Shown here piece by piece: positions 35,723 through 45,169 of a DNA stretch of 64,000 bases (the stretch's first letter is position 1; every line of letters begins with the position of its first letter). This DNA is from JAICMB01 sp963802915. Lineage in GTDB: Bacteria; Acidobacteriota; Terriglobia; Bryobacterales; Bryobacteraceae. The stretch lies in contig CAWDKQ010000021.1 of NCBI GenBank assembly GCA_963802915.1, positions 62,001 to 126,000 on the forward strand. Reading direction: 5' to 3'. The notes beneath the pieces are model-generated. The model was not told the DNA's origin. It saw only the letters and a list, made by a program, of their open reading frames with translations, and ran no database searches. Position numbers and translations under genes: made by a program.

Positions 35723-37924
35723 GTGCCGTCTACCGAAGTGGCCGCCGCATCCGGCCAGGTTGAGCAACTCTACTCTGAACTGGCCCAGAAGATCCATGCA
35801 CTGCGTCCAAACGAAGACCTGAGCGGGCTCGACAAAGCATTTCGCCTGGCGCTAGAGGCACACAAGGGACAAACTCGCGATTCCGGCGAGCCCTACATCA
35901 TGCATCCGCTACGGGTTGCGCACATCCTGGCGGACATGCAAATGGACATGACGTGTCTCGTGACCGGACTCCTGCACGACACCGTCGAGGACACCAGCGT
36001 CAAGCTCGAAGACATTAAGAAAGAGTTCGGCGATGAAGTGGCCCGTTGTGTGGACGGCGTCACCAAACTGACGAAATTGCACCTGTACTCGCGTGAGGAC
36101 CGGCAGGCGGAGAGCGTTCGCAAGATGCTGCTCGCGATGGTCACCGACATCCGCGTGGTGATCGTGAAGCTTGCCGATAGGCTGCACAACATGCGCACGC
36201 TGGAGTCCGTATCGCGTGAACGCCAGGAGCGCATCGCGCAAGAGACGCTGGAAATTTACGCGCCCATCGCACACCGTCTCGGAATGGGAAAGGTTCGCGG
36301 TGAGTTGGAGGATCTGGCGTTCAAATACCTGGAACCCGAAGCCGCCTTGGAGCTCGAGCGCGAAATCGAATCGAAGCGCGCGCAGAACGAAGCGTTCCTG
36401 AAAGACATACAGCACACGGTAGAAGTGAACCTCGCGCGCGAGGGCATCAAAGCCAAGGTTGATGGACGCGTGAAGCGCGCTTATTCCGTCCACCAGAAAC
36501 TGAAGCGGCAGAAAATCTCGCTCGACCAGGTCTACGACCTGCTCGCCATGCGCATCATCACGGATTCGGTGAAAAACTGCTACGCCGCGCTGGGTGTGAT
36601 CCACAACGAGTGGCATCCCATTCCCGGCCGCATCAAGGATTTCATCGCGATCCCGCGTCCGAACCTCTATCAATCGCTGCATACGTCCGTGATGGGTCCC
36701 AATGGACAGAGTTTCGAAGTGCAGATCCGCACCGAGGAGATGCATCGCCTCGCCGAAGAAGGCATCGCGGCGCACTGGAAATATAAAGAAGGACGCCGCG
36801 GGGTTGACAGCGACGATCAGCGCATCACGTGGCTGCGCCAGCTTGTCGAGTGGCAGCGCGAAATGCGCGACCCGACCGAGTTCATTTCGACTCTCAAAGT
36901 TGACCTTTACCCGGAAGAGGTCTACACGTTCACTCCCAAAGGCCGCGTGATCGTGCTGCCTCGCGACGCAACGCCGATCGACTTCGCATATTCCATCCAC
37001 AGCGATGTCGGTAACTCCTGCGTCGGGGCGAAAGTCAATGGGCGCATTGTTCCCCTGCGCTACGGGATGAAGAACGGCGATGTCGTCGAGATTCTCACGC
37101 AGCCGGGTCATCTTCCGAGCAAAGATTGGCTGGCGCTGGTTAAGACCTCGAAAGCGCGGAACAAAATCAAGCACGTCATTAACACGACGGAGCGCGCCAA
37201 GGCGATCGAGATCGGGCAGAAATATTTAGAGAAAGAAGCTCGCAGGCTGGGCGTTGCGCTCGGCCGGATCACCAAGTCGGAGTTGGAGGCCGTGGCCGGC
37301 GAATACGGCTACAGCAAGATGGAAGACTTGCACGCCGCCCTCGGATACGGCAAGTTTTCAGCCCGGCAGGTCCTGCAAAAACTCGCTCCTGAGCACGTGC
37401 AGCAACTGGAAGCCGTAGAGCCGCCGAAGCCTCCACCGACAGTAACTCCGGGAGCTCCCGCCGACACCGGCGACCTCGTTATCAAAGTGAAGGGCATCGA
37501 TGACCTGATGGTCTATCGCGCCAAGTGCTGCAATCCGATCCGCGGTGAGTCCATCGTCGGTTACGTTACGCGCGGCAAGGGTGTTGCGGTGCACTCCACG
37601 AATTGCACCAATGTGCAGAACTTGATGTACGAAGTGGAGCGCAAAATCGATGTGGAATGGGCCCGCGCTACTACCCAAAACTTCCCCGTCAAGGTGATGG
37701 TATACACCGACGACCGTCCCGGCATGCTGAATCAGCTCACCTCGGTGCTGTTTGCCGAACAGAGCAATATTCGCAGCCTGGAAGCACGCGGCGACGATCG
37801 GCGAAACGGTGAAGGCGCGGTGATCGACATGACAGTCGAGATCAAGGACAAGAAGCAACTGGAACGCGTCGTATCGGCAATCCGGAGAATCTCGGGCGTG
37901 CGCGACGTAGAACGAACGCAATGA
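35723..37924 (+). CDS. rel: RelA/SpoT family (p)ppGpp synthetase/hydrolase
   Basis: A 733-residue bifunctional Rel. The HD hydrolase domain is intact (GLLHDTVEDTSV, KLADRLHNMRTL). The synthetase domain shows VDGRVKRAYSVHQKLK, YDLLAMRII and IPRPNLYQSLHTSV. The TGS domain follows (YTFTPKGRVIVLPRDATPID), then a zinc-finger/helical region (CCNPIRGESIVGYVTRGKGV) and a C-terminal ACT domain. It makes and degrades the stringent-response alarmone. It starts with GTG at 35723, 26 bp after the epimerase, and its stop overlaps the DUF971 start. Confidence 0.95.
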   Translation: MPSTEVAAASGQVEQLYSELAQKIHALRPNEDLSGLDKAFRLALEAHKGQTRDSGEPYIMHPLRVAHILADMQMDMTCLVTGLLHDTVEDTSVKLEDIKKEFGDEVARCVDGVTKLTKLHLYSREDRQAESVRKMLLAMVTDIRVVIVKLADRLHNMRTLESVSRERQERIAQETLEIYAPIAHRLGMGKVRGELEDLAFKYLEPEAALELEREIESKRAQNEAFLKDIQHTVEVNLAREGIKAKVDGRVKRAYSVHQKLKRQKISLDQVYDLLAMRIITDSVKNCYAALGVIHNEWHPIPGRIKDFIAIPRPNLYQSLHTSVMGPNGQSFEVQIRTEEMHRLAEEGIAAHWKYKEGRRGVDSDDQRITWLRQLVEWQREMRDPTEFISTLKVDLYPEEVYTFTPKGRVIVLPRDATPIDFAYSIHSDVGNSCVGAKVNGRIVPLRYGMKNGDVVEILTQPGHLPSKDWLALVKTSKARNKIKHVINTTERAKAIEIGQKYLEKEARRLGVALGRITKSELEAVAGEYGYSKMEDLHAALGYGKFSARQVLQKLAPEHVQQLEAVEPPKPPPTVTPGAPADTGDLVIKVKGIDDLMVYRAKCCNPIRGESIVGYVTRGKGVAVHSTNCTNVQNLMYEVERKIDVEWARATTQNFPVKVMVYTDDRPGMLNQLTSVLFAEQSNIRSLEARGDDRRNGEGAVIDMTVEIKDKKQLERVVSAIRRISGVRDVERTQ

Positions 37925-38271
37925 TCGCAGATCCTGAACACATCGCAATTTCAAAATCCAAAGGCATTAAAATCGACTGGAAAGATGGGCATCGCAGCGA
38001 ATACTCGCTCGCTTATCTTCGAGACGAATGCCCCTGCGCGAGTTGCACCGGCGCGCACGGAACCACGCCGCAGAAGACCAATTATTCGGCGCCCGCTTCA
38101 GCGAATCCATTTCAGATGTTCAAGCCGACCTTGAAGATGGATGGCGTTGAAGAAGTCGGCCACTACGCGGTCCGCATTTCCTGGAACGACGGCCATAATA
38201 CCGGAATCTATTCCTTCGAACATCTCCGCGAAATTTGCCCCTGCGCGGCATGTCGAGCAGCGCGGCTATAA
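37921..38271 (+). CDS. DUF971 domain protein
   Basis: A 116-residue protein with the DUF971 core: IKIDWKDGHRSEYSLAYLRDECPCASC, and a second similar unit SWNDGHNTGIYSFEHLREICPCAAC. The two CPCAxC motifs could bind a metal or Fe-S cluster; DUF971 domains occur in Fe-S scaffold and gamma-butyrobetaine hydroxylase proteins. The ATG overlaps the rel stop (ATGA), so it is translated together with rel. Confidence 0.85.
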   Translation: MIADPEHIAISKSKGIKIDWKDGHRSEYSLAYLRDECPCASCTGAHGTTPQKTNYSAPASANPFQMFKPTLKMDGVEEVGHYAVRISWNDGHNTGIYSFEHLREICPCAACRAARL

Positions 38272-38333
38272 AAGTCGGCATTGTTTGCGGTTCGCCAGCT
38301 ATGATGAGGTGAAAGGTTTTCAAGTCCGGAGCT

Positions 38334-39503
38334 ATGTCGTCGTTGCCCACCGCGAGTATATCGTCGCGCAGGCCGGCCAGCGCCAGCATCACGGTTCTGG
38401 CGACAGCCGCCGTGATCGCGCTCCTCTACTTCGGGCGCGTCTTCTTCATAACGGTGATGATCGCCGTCATTATCGCCTTCCTACTCGACCCGCTCGTCAG
38501 CCTGGTCATGAAGCTGAAACTGCCGCGCGCGTTTTCGAGCTTCGTCGTGTGCAGCATCGCTCTGCTGTTCCTTTATCTCGTCGGATTAGGCATCTACACG
38601 GAGTTCGCAAACCTGCTTGAAGACCTTCCCATGTACAGCCAGCGCATGAACGCTCTGGCGGACAACGTTGGCACGCGCGTCGACGACATGGAGAAAAAGA
38701 CTTACGAACTGCTGGTGCCGAAACGGTTTCAGGACCAGCCCCAAATCCAGGCCGCCGGGGCCGCACAGGCCAACGCCAAACGCGGGAAGAAAAAAACAGC
38801 CGGTCCAGATCCGGTTCAGTTGCCGCCCACGATCCAGGAAGTTCGGATACATACCGACCCTAAACCTCTCTATACGTATGTGTACGGCACCATCCGCTCT
38901 TTCTACGACATTTTGTTGATGGGCAGCTTCATCCCTTTCCTCGTATATTTCATGCTGAGTTGGCGCGACCATCTACGCAACAGCTTTATGCGTCTCTACA
39001 GCGGCGAGAATCGCAAGACGGTTGGCCGTACCTGGGAAGGCGTCGCTGAGATCGCGCGCGCCTATGTCATTGGAAACTTCGCGCTTGGACTGCTGGTTGG
39101 CTTTTTCACCACCGTGTTCTTCTTTGCGATTCGTCTGCCATATTGGCCACTGATCGGCCCGCTCAGCGGTTTCCTGAGCATGGTGCCGTATGTCGGACTT
39201 CCTCTCGCTATCGCGCCCGCGATTCTGGCGGGCGTCGCGATTTACGATCGACCGACGATCTATCTTCTGATTGCCGCAGTCGTAGCGTTGTTGCATTTGG
39301 TCGCGCTGAATCTTCTCTATCCGAAAATGGTTGGCGCGCGCGTGCATCTCAATCCGCTAGTGGTTACCGTCGCGCTGATGTTCTGGGGAACTCTGTGGGG
39401 AGCCGTCGGACTGGTGCTGGCGGTTCCCATCACGGCGGGGATCAAGGCCGTCTGCGATAATGTGGGCAGTTTACAGGGATATGGGAACCTTTTGGGCGAT
39501 TAG
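38334..39503 (+). CDS. AI-2E family transporter / PerM-like permease
   Basis: A 389-residue membrane protein with about eight hydrophobic segments, starting with VLATAAVIALLYFGRVFFITVMIAV and ending with the family-typical VALMFWGTLWGAVGLVLAVP block. A large soluble loop (residues ~95-190, including the basic RGKKKTAGPD) lies between helices 3 and 4. The family includes E. coli TqsA/YdgG and Na+/H+ antiporter-like members; the true substrate is unknown. It is downstream of DUF971 on the same strand. Confidence 0.88.
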   Translation: MSSLPTASISSRRPASASITVLATAAVIALLYFGRVFFITVMIAVIIAFLLDPLVSLVMKLKLPRAFSSFVVCSIALLFLYLVGLGIYTEFANLLEDLPMYSQRMNALADNVGTRVDDMEKKTYELLVPKRFQDQPQIQAAGAAQANAKRGKKKTAGPDPVQLPPTIQEVRIHTDPKPLYTYVYGTIRSFYDILLMGSFIPFLVYFMLSWRDHLRNSFMRLYSGENRKTVGRTWEGVAEIARAYVIGNFALGLLVGFFTTVFFFAIRLPYWPLIGPLSGFLSMVPYVGLPLAIAPAILAGVAIYDRPTIYLLIAAVVALLHLVALNLLYPKMVGARVHLNPLVVTVALMFWGTLWGAVGLVLAVPITAGIKAVCDNVGSLQGYGNLLGD

Positions 39504-39514
39504 AGTCCCTGACT

Positions 39515-40009
39515 ATGAATAAAACTCTGGCCATCTTCTTCGGTATCGGTGTGCTTGTGATGGGCGTTGCCGTTTTCTTCATCTTCTACGGCAATGAGGA
39601 GAATCACCTCGAGCTAAAGGGTGAGATCATCAAGATCCGAACCGGCGCAATTGACGAGCACAACAGCGCCGCGGTGCTCGATTTCCGTCTCGAGAATCCG
39701 TCGAATATCACGTTCGAGGTTCGTGAAGTGAAGGTGACGGCGGAGCAGCCGAACGGCGACAAGATGGATGGTGACATCATCTCGAAATCAGATTTCAAAC
39801 AGCTCCTCGACTACAACAAATTCCTGGGCAAACAATTCAACGAAGGCCTCTCGCTCGGCGACAAGATCCGCCCGCACCAGACCATCGACCGCATGGTGGC
39901 CGTACGGTTCGATGAAGCGCAACCGGATCTCGATAAGGCCAAGCAACTCCGGCTGTGGATCGAAGACATGGACCGGGTACAGTTCGAGACCGTTAAAAGT
40001 CTTCGATAA
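39515..40009 (+). CDS. Hypothetical membrane-anchored protein
   Basis: A 164-residue protein with one N-terminal hydrophobic helix (TLAIFFGIGVLVMGVAVFFIF) acting as an uncleaved anchor. The rest is soluble and beta-rich (EIIKIRTGAIDEHNSAAVLD, FRLENPSNITFEVREVKVTA), resembling a late-embryogenesis-like or FN3-like fold. It starts 11 bp after the permease gene stop, so it is probably co-transcribed. No function assigned. Confidence 0.75.
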   Translation: MNKTLAIFFGIGVLVMGVAVFFIFYGNEENHLELKGEIIKIRTGAIDEHNSAAVLDFRLENPSNITFEVREVKVTAEQPNGDKMDGDIISKSDFKQLLDYNKFLGKQFNEGLSLGDKIRPHQTIDRMVAVRFDEAQPDLDKAKQLRLWIEDMDRVQFETVKSLR

Positions 40010-40018
40010 AACACCCTC

Positions 40019-40143
40019 TGCGGAACCGCGCACGTAAGGGAGTGTGAAAAAATCGGCTATTGTGCCCCTCCGTTACCGTCGGGGTTTCGCAACGCTGTCC
40101 AGAATTTTCACTATGTTGCGGAACCCCGCGCGTGAAGGGAGCG
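40019..40143. repeat. REP-like repeats forming a hairpin between convergent genes
   Basis: CGGGGTTTCGCAAC (40080-40093) pairs with GTTGCGGAACCCCG (40115-40128) with one mismatch across a 21-base loop. A diverged third copy starts near 40019 (CTGCGGAACCGCGCACGTA). The second arm extends to 19 bases identical to 4138-4156. Placement between convergent stops fits a bidirectional terminator or REP element. Confidence 0.65.
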
Positions 40144-40149
40144 TTCCCG

Positions 40150-41082
40150 CTAGCGCCAAACCCGCTTAATCCCATCCCGCACAAAATTCGGAGTAGCATT
40201 CGCGATCCCCATAGCAGTGGCAACAACTGACTTCTTCATGAAGTCCCGAGCCGCCGACTTACCCGGAGGCGTCGGCTCAAAATCAAATTTCCGCAGCACA
40301 TAATTCGCGCGATAAATATTCGCCAACACCGAATCCTTAAACTTAAAGTTCAGGCTCGCGGTAATCGAGATATCGTCGTGATTCTGAAGCCAGTGAGGTG
40401 AGTTGACAGGGATGTGTACGCCATTTCCGGGGCGCAGCATGAAAGAATCGGCCCGATACTGCAAATTCTCTTTATAGACCGCCGCGTTATTGTCGACAGA
40501 CCAAAACCGCTCGATCTCGCGCTCGGGAAGCACTTCGCGATCCTCGCGATCGAAGATATGAATGGTCTTATTGCCACGAATCTGAGCCACAAAATTGCAT
40601 TCGCGATCGATGTGATAAGTAGAAAGTCGACCAGGCGAGGTAATAAAGAGAATAACTTCCGCGAAGTTGATCTTCTTCTTCAATTCCACGCCAGTAAGTT
40701 CGAGAACCTCGCACATGGCACGTTCCAGAACCTCTTTATAAGCCTCGTCCTTATCGGCATGCTTGAGAACAATCCAAGCGCCCTCGCTCTCGATCCGGCG
40801 GATTGTCTCATCAATGGGAAGATCGCAAGCCGGAGTCTCATTCCATCGCTGCCCGACCCGGTTAGCCCCTTTGTCGAAATGCAAATCGTGAGGACGTTCC
40901 CGCGCAGTCTGTTTTGCGAGTACGATCAACCGATCGAGTTCGAACAAAGGACTGCGGGCGAGATTATGCTCCAGCGCGAACCACTTATGATTGAAATTCT
41001 CGCGAAAAACTCTCTCGTCAAATTCAACGACGCGGCACGCATTCGACTCCATCACGGCAGCGGCTTGCATGGTGGCTTGCAT
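40150..41082 (-). CDS. Cupin-like (JmjC-type) domain protein
   Basis: A 310-residue cytoplasmic protein. YHIDRECNFVAQIRGNKTIHIFD supplies an HxD pair and GVHIPVNSPHWLQNH the distal His, the arrangement of JmjC/cupin-8 Fe(II)/2-oxoglutarate oxygenases. The N-terminal half (NFNHKWFALEHNLARSPLFEL) is typical of a bacterial branch often annotated as transcription regulators without proof. AAGGAG seven bases before the ATG at 41082 supports the start. Convergent with the 39.5-kb gene. Confidence 0.75.
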   Translation of the reverse strand: MQATMQAAAVMESNACRVVEFDERVFRENFNHKWFALEHNLARSPLFELDRLIVLAKQTARERPHDLHFDKGANRVGQRWNETPACDLPIDETIRRIESEGAWIVLKHADKDEAYKEVLERAMCEVLELTGVELKKKINFAEVILFITSPGRLSTYHIDRECNFVAQIRGNKTIHIFDREDREVLPEREIERFWSVDNNAAVYKENLQYRADSFMLRPGNGVHIPVNSPHWLQNHDDISITASLNFKFKDSVLANIYRANYVLRKFDFEPTPPGKSAARDFMKKSVVATAMGIANATPNFVRDGIKRVWR

Positions 41083-41198
41083 GGCTTAGCTCCTTAACCC
41101 GTAGGCTTAAGGCAAGCATACAAACGAATGATTCCGAAGGAAAACTAGCCGTAAGTACGGGCGGTACCAGTACTGGGCCCGATCACCGATTTCCGGAC

Positions 41199-41474
41199 TC
41201 AGGTTGAACGCGAGCGGCGGCGTCGGGAAGTTTTGGCGGTTTGAGCGGCATCGGCCAGAACACGGAGTGCGCGATTCACGGCTTCGGAATCGGGAAACAC
41301 GCTTGCTAGATCGGGCTCGATGAGCACGAGGTTCGTTCCCGCCGTCGCCAAACGAAAATACTTGCCGCGTACGCCGCCCTGCAATTTTGACAGATCGTAC
41401 TCGTGTCGTAAGTCGTCGCGCTCTTTACTTTCCGTTCCTTCTTCATACTGTTTTCTCTCAGCCTTCGTTGCCAT
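41199..41474 (-). CDS. BrnT-associated small protein (probable antitoxin partner), fused to decayed BrnT tail
   Basis: A 91-residue frame. Residues from ERDDLRHEYDLSKLQGG and RGKYFRLATAGTNLVLIEPD to VNRALRVLADAAQ match a small family found next to BrnT-type toxins. The first residues (MATKAERKQYEEG) are instead the C-terminus of a BrnT toxin. The natural start, MKKERK, lies in another frame, so a small deletion has joined the two genes. The true N-terminus is therefore uncertain. Confidence 0.6.
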   Translation of the reverse strand: MATKAERKQYEEGTESKERDDLRHEYDLSKLQGGVRGKYFRLATAGTNLVLIEPDLASVFPDSEAVNRALRVLADAAQTAKTSRRRRSRST

Positions 41475-41704
41475 ACGCGCACTAATGATTCGGATCCGCT
41501 GAGCGCGCTCGCAATGAGAAACCAGAACGAGACGCTCTTCATTGTATAGCCGACCGTGATCTAGCGGCTCTCCTGCACGGAGTGATCGGGGTCGGGAAAC
41601 GTGATAGCCAATGGGTCAAGGAACACTGTCGCTGCGTCCTCAAAGGCAAGGCCGTGCTTCTTGAGATTTGCCGCCGCTTTGCTGAGGTCCCACTCAAAAG
41701 TCAC
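41475..41704 (-). pseudogene. brnT: Decayed BrnT-type toxin
   Basis: From the GTG at 41704 the frame reads TFEWDLSKAAANLKKHGLAF then EDAATVFLDPLAITFPDPDH, the BrnT start. It is cut by an in-frame TAG at 41561-41563 and then a frameshift near 41545, after which ERLVLVSHCERAQRIRIISA, the BrnT C-terminus, follows. BrnT is a RelE-fold ribonuclease toxin. Two lesions and a fused neighbour mark it as dead. Confidence 0.75.
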
Positions 41705-41760
41705 GACCGACAAGTCTACATCATCTTTGCCTGCTACGTGGTAAAAGTGACGTGTCGCGC

Positions 41761-41944
41761 TCAGTCATCAAGATCGGTCTTGAGTAACGCTTGGACGACA
41801 CCCGAATCGAGATCTCGAACCCGCAGTGCGATTTCGTTCCTCCAAGCCTCCTCTGCATTCTCATCGATATCGGTGTCAAGGCTGTCGATAAGAGAGTCGG
41901 CAAGTGCGGCTCTAGCCGCCGGGGGCAATTTCAAGGTTCGTTAG
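41761..41944 (-). pseudogene. Addiction-module antitoxin fragment (TIGR02574-like), 5' end lost at the IS junction
   Basis: Minus-strand frame ending at 41761: LKLPPAARAALADSLIDSLD, then DENAEEAWRNEIALRVRDLD. This is the conserved part of the small addiction-module component proteins that pair with RelE toxins. The first 10-15 residues and any start codon are missing where the ISL3 transposase region begins at 41941-41945, so it was probably cut by that insertion. Confidence 0.65.
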
Positions 41945-43194
41945 AAGAAATCGTGGGTGCAATCGGGTTCGGGCAGCTTGCCAAGTGAGTGGTAGAGGGC
42001 GAGTTCGAGGACGCGATAGGTGCGAAAACCGTAAGATCTTCTCATGGTGACTTTGGCCTTGTTGTTCAGGCCCTCCACGACGCCGCTGGAAAGCAGCTTT
42101 TGAGCGCGGAAATAGTTCAAGATGAGTTCGCGATGATTGCGGAGCGAGCTGGCGATCTTCTTCATGGGTTCGATGCGGGATCGCATGGTCTGGCGGCACC
42201 ACTCGTCGAGGAACTTGCCGGCCCAGACGGGTGAATTGTATTCCCAAAGTTGCTGAAAGGCTTCCTTGAGAAGGTAGGCCCGGACAGTCTTGAGGTTGTA
42301 GCGCAGGAGATCGCGCAGCCGGAAGTGCTGGTCGGTGCCGAGACTCTCGCTACGTCGGAGCAGCAGCCAGCGGGATTTCCTGAGTACCGGAGCACGGCCC
42401 TCACGCTTCATGCGGCTGGTCTCCTCCGCACGGACGTTGTCCAGAGCCTTGTTCATGTTGGCGACGATGTGGAAGCGGTCAAGGATATGCAGCGCCTCGG
42501 AGCAGTGTTCGCGGATGAGTTTCAGATAGGGTTCCCACATGTCGGAGCAGACGAAGACGATTTTGGAAATGACGTCCTTGCCCATAGCGGTGAAGAATCC
42601 CTGGAAGGATTCGATGGTTCGTTCTTTGCCTATCCAGAGAAGGCGGGTCACGCCCAGATCGATCTGGTAGACGAGGGTGAGATATTTGTGACCTCTGGCG
42701 TATTGGATTTCGTCGACTCCAATGGCGTCAATCTGGCCGAGCACCCGGTGCTCCAGGCCCCAGGTGACCACGTGCTCCACCGCGTCGAAGACCTTGTCCC
42801 AGGAGGTGCGAAACGACTCGGCCGTTTCCTTCCAGGACAACCGGCGGGCCCAGCGAGCCAGGAATAGCATGTAGGCTTTGGTGAGAGTCCGTTTGCCATC
42901 GCCCCAGGGGACCTCCTCGACGACGACCGCCTGGCAGCGGCGGCAATCGACGCGCCGCATGGAGTAAAGCAGAAAGACCAGAAATCCCCAGAAAGGAATA
43001 AACTCGAAACGCCGTTCGGTGAGTTGATCGTAGCCGGGGGCGGGCTTATGGCAGCGCGAACAGACGGCCTTGGAGCCCTTGCGCGGACGCACGGCGATTT
43101 CAATGCTCTGGTGATCCGAACTGAAGCGGGCCTGCTGGTAAACGAATCCCGGAAAGCGATGGCACCGATTTAAAATTGTGATGAGCTGCAGCAT
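41941..43194 (-). mobile_element. ISL3-family transposase
   Basis: A 417-residue transposase from the ATG at 43194. It has an N-terminal Cys zinc ribbon (CSRCHKPAPGY; RRVDCRRCQ), an HTH-like segment (LSWKETAESFRTSWDKVFDA) and the DDE core (IGVDEIQYARGHKYLTLVYQ; CSDMWEPYLKLIREHC; the Glu in SSGVVEGLNNKAK), as in the DDE_Tnp_ISL3 group. The frame is open to 43398, but that extension is unlike the family. I could not identify terminal inverted repeats, so the IS ends are not defined. It appears intact. Confidence 0.88.
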
Positions 43195-43260
43195 GAAGTG
43201 GAAACAAGTGACGGCGAGAACACTAAAATAAACCGCACTGCCACCGCGCCGGTCCATGGA

Positions 43261-43545
43261 GTCGAACACTACTGCCGGGATCTGAACGGCTGGCCACGTT
43301 CCTGGATGGGCCTGGAGAAAGATCTGGCTCCCGGCGAACACTTGTGACCTTGTTCCGTCCCTTCCTGGAGCATCTGGCAGCATCGAATTTGTCACCAAAG
43401 ACGATCCAGAAACACGTTGACAACATGTGGGTACTCGGCGGCGAGTTCATCCGCGATCTCCACAACGACCCTCCTCTGAGAAAGCGGCCTGTGGACCTAG
43501 TCCTTTCCAAGATGATCGAATACGGCGGACCCCTGCTGATCAGCA
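43261..43545 (+). pseudogene. Fragment of an integrase-like (SAM-like core-binding) protein
   Basis: Plus-strand pieces CRDLNGWPRSWMGLEKDL and, after a one-base loss near 43341, TLFRPFLEHLAASNLSPKTI then HVDNMWVLGGEFIRDLH. This looks like the N-terminal core-binding domain of phage-integrase-type proteins or a related stand-alone family. The frame dissolves after about 43545 and no catalytic domain follows. Probably a remnant beside the IS. Confidence 0.5.
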
Positions 43546-43571
43546 AAGGTCGTTCAGGGAGGAAGCGTCAT

Positions 43572-43757
43572 CTAATCCCGAACCCGGATCTTCCCCATGA
43601 GCCCCACGAATCCAGTCCCGAAGCACATGCCGGAACCAATCAGGCCCAGCACCTCGGAACCGCGCAATGCGGCGACGCCCGGCTTATTCAGGCTGGAAAA
43701 CAGCGCTAATACCCCGAGCAGCGTTACGAACAGGCCCACCAGTCTGCTGTGCTTCAT
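43572..43757 (-). CDS. Small two-helix membrane protein
   Basis: A 61-residue protein starting at the ATG at 43757, with GGAGG eight bases upstream. Two hydrophobic stretches, LVGLFVTLLGVLALF and VLGLIGSGMCFGTGFVGLMG, predict a small membrane hairpin protein ending KIRVRD. I do not recognise a family. The frame is open further upstream, but the SD supports this short form. Confidence 0.6.
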   Translation of the reverse strand: MKHSRLVGLFVTLLGVLALFSSLNKPGVAALRGSEVLGLIGSGMCFGTGFVGLMGKIRVRD

Positions 43758-44006
43758 GTCTTCGACCTCCGATGCACTATTACAGCAGAATTTCACATGA
43801 CCGACATTTTCACCCGTCTCGCGGCGCTCACGGCCAAAGATGAACGTGGCATTCTGCCTTGCTGATTCCACCTGCAAAAAGCTCCGGAGGTTCCTCGTCG
43901 ACAGCCATCCCTGACGCTCGCCTTCGCCCACAGATTCCTCCGACGAGGCAATTTCAAAGCGTGCTGTAACAACGCCGCCACAGCCTCAACCATCACCTTA
44001 TTCTAC

Positions 44007-45029
44007 TTACATCCGGTCAAAGAACCCACGCAGTAAGTCGGACACTCTGTGAAGAAAAGCCACCCCATCAATCTCCGTCAAATTGAAATGCGATCGAGGA
44101 ATCGGGAACCGCGACGGCAACACACCCGCGTCAGAGAAATTCATATGACCCGCTTCAGGAACTTCTTCAATGTGGCAATCGGCGATATCCACTGAGCAGA
44201 TATGATGAAACTCTGCCACAATCTGATCGTTCAGCTTTTTTTGTGAAGCAGGAAGCGGCGCCCCGTCGACGATCATCAGCGGCCGCGTCAAATAATTGAT
44301 CTCTGTCCATTGGGGAGCCCCGTCTAGGTTCACGCCACGCGCAAATCTCTCATCTCTTTGCAGCGCGTGCATCGCGGCTGCTCCTCCAAACGAGTGTCCG
44401 ACAATCCCGATCCGATGCTGGTCCACATGCGCACTGAGCCTCGGCTCCGCGAGCACTTGATCCACGGTGAAATGAAAATCGGCAACCCATTCATCGACAT
44501 CCCCCTCATCGCGGCCGCGCACCACGCTCCCATCCGAAAACACAACCACTCGAGCGCTACCTGTAGGAGTTACGCCCGCCACAATATACCCGAAGCTCGC
44601 AAGATCCTCAGCCAGAACTGTGTAGTCGGTCGGTAAACGACCCATCCCAGGAGAAAGAACAAGAAGTGGATGCTCCCCCGCAACAATCCCGCCGCCCTCA
44701 CGGGAAGCCACCCGGATCTGACGAATGCGCCGCGAAGGAATCGGAAACGAACCCTCCGCTGCAAGTTCGCCCCATTTACCCGGTACATACTCCGCGACCG
44801 GCCCGTTCGAATCCGAGGAAGGATACCAAACAAACACCATTAATTCCCGGCTTCGCTCCGGATTCGTCCAGTCAAAAAGCATTCGCCCGACCGAATGCGG
44901 ACCGCGAGGGTTCGGCAAAACGATAGGACGGTCATAAACTCCGTACTGGAACCACGCCCCACCAAGTACTCCCAACGCACAAATCACCACGCCCATCCTA
45001 ATCAACCCGAAATAAGAGGCGCGTGGCAA
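44007..45029 (-). CDS. Alpha/beta-hydrolase, PAF-acetylhydrolase-like, membrane-anchored
   Basis: A 340-residue protein with an N-terminal hydrophobic anchor (GLIRMGVVICALGVLGGAW). The hydrolase core shows HPLLVLSPGMGRLPTDYTVL, the nucleophile in IGIVGHSFGGAAAMHAL, and His in VPEAGHMNFSD; VNLDGAPQW follows the elbow as in platelet-activating-factor acetylhydrolases. It probably acts on esters or lipids at the cell surface. Divergent from the exopolysaccharide operon, 140 bp away. Confidence 0.85.
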   Translation of the reverse strand: MPRASYFGLIRMGVVICALGVLGGAWFQYGVYDRPIVLPNPRGPHSVGRMLFDWTNPERSRELMVFVWYPSSDSNGPVAEYVPGKWGELAAEGSFPIPSRRIRQIRVASREGGGIVAGEHPLLVLSPGMGRLPTDYTVLAEDLASFGYIVAGVTPTGSARVVVFSDGSVVRGRDEGDVDEWVADFHFTVDQVLAEPRLSAHVDQHRIGIVGHSFGGAAAMHALQRDERFARGVNLDGAPQWTEINYLTRPLMIVDGAPLPASQKKLNDQIVAEFHHICSVDIADCHIEEVPEAGHMNFSDAGVLPSRFPIPRSHFNLTEIDGVAFLHRVSDLLRGFFDRM

Positions 45030-45169
45030 CGATTTATCCTACTCCCCTACATCGGCACTTAAATGAGATGCAAGGTATAGGACTTTTGAACTACAGAGTA
45101 CTTAGCGAGTTTTAGTACACACTCCTCATTGCAGCACTAGCCTTACCACTTCAGAATTAACTTGAGCCC

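Noticed and set aside
43344..43709. Integrase of the tRNA-Ala island
   Set aside because: It is 10 kb away, frameshifted, and lacks the catalytic domain, so it cannot be the recombinase for the island.
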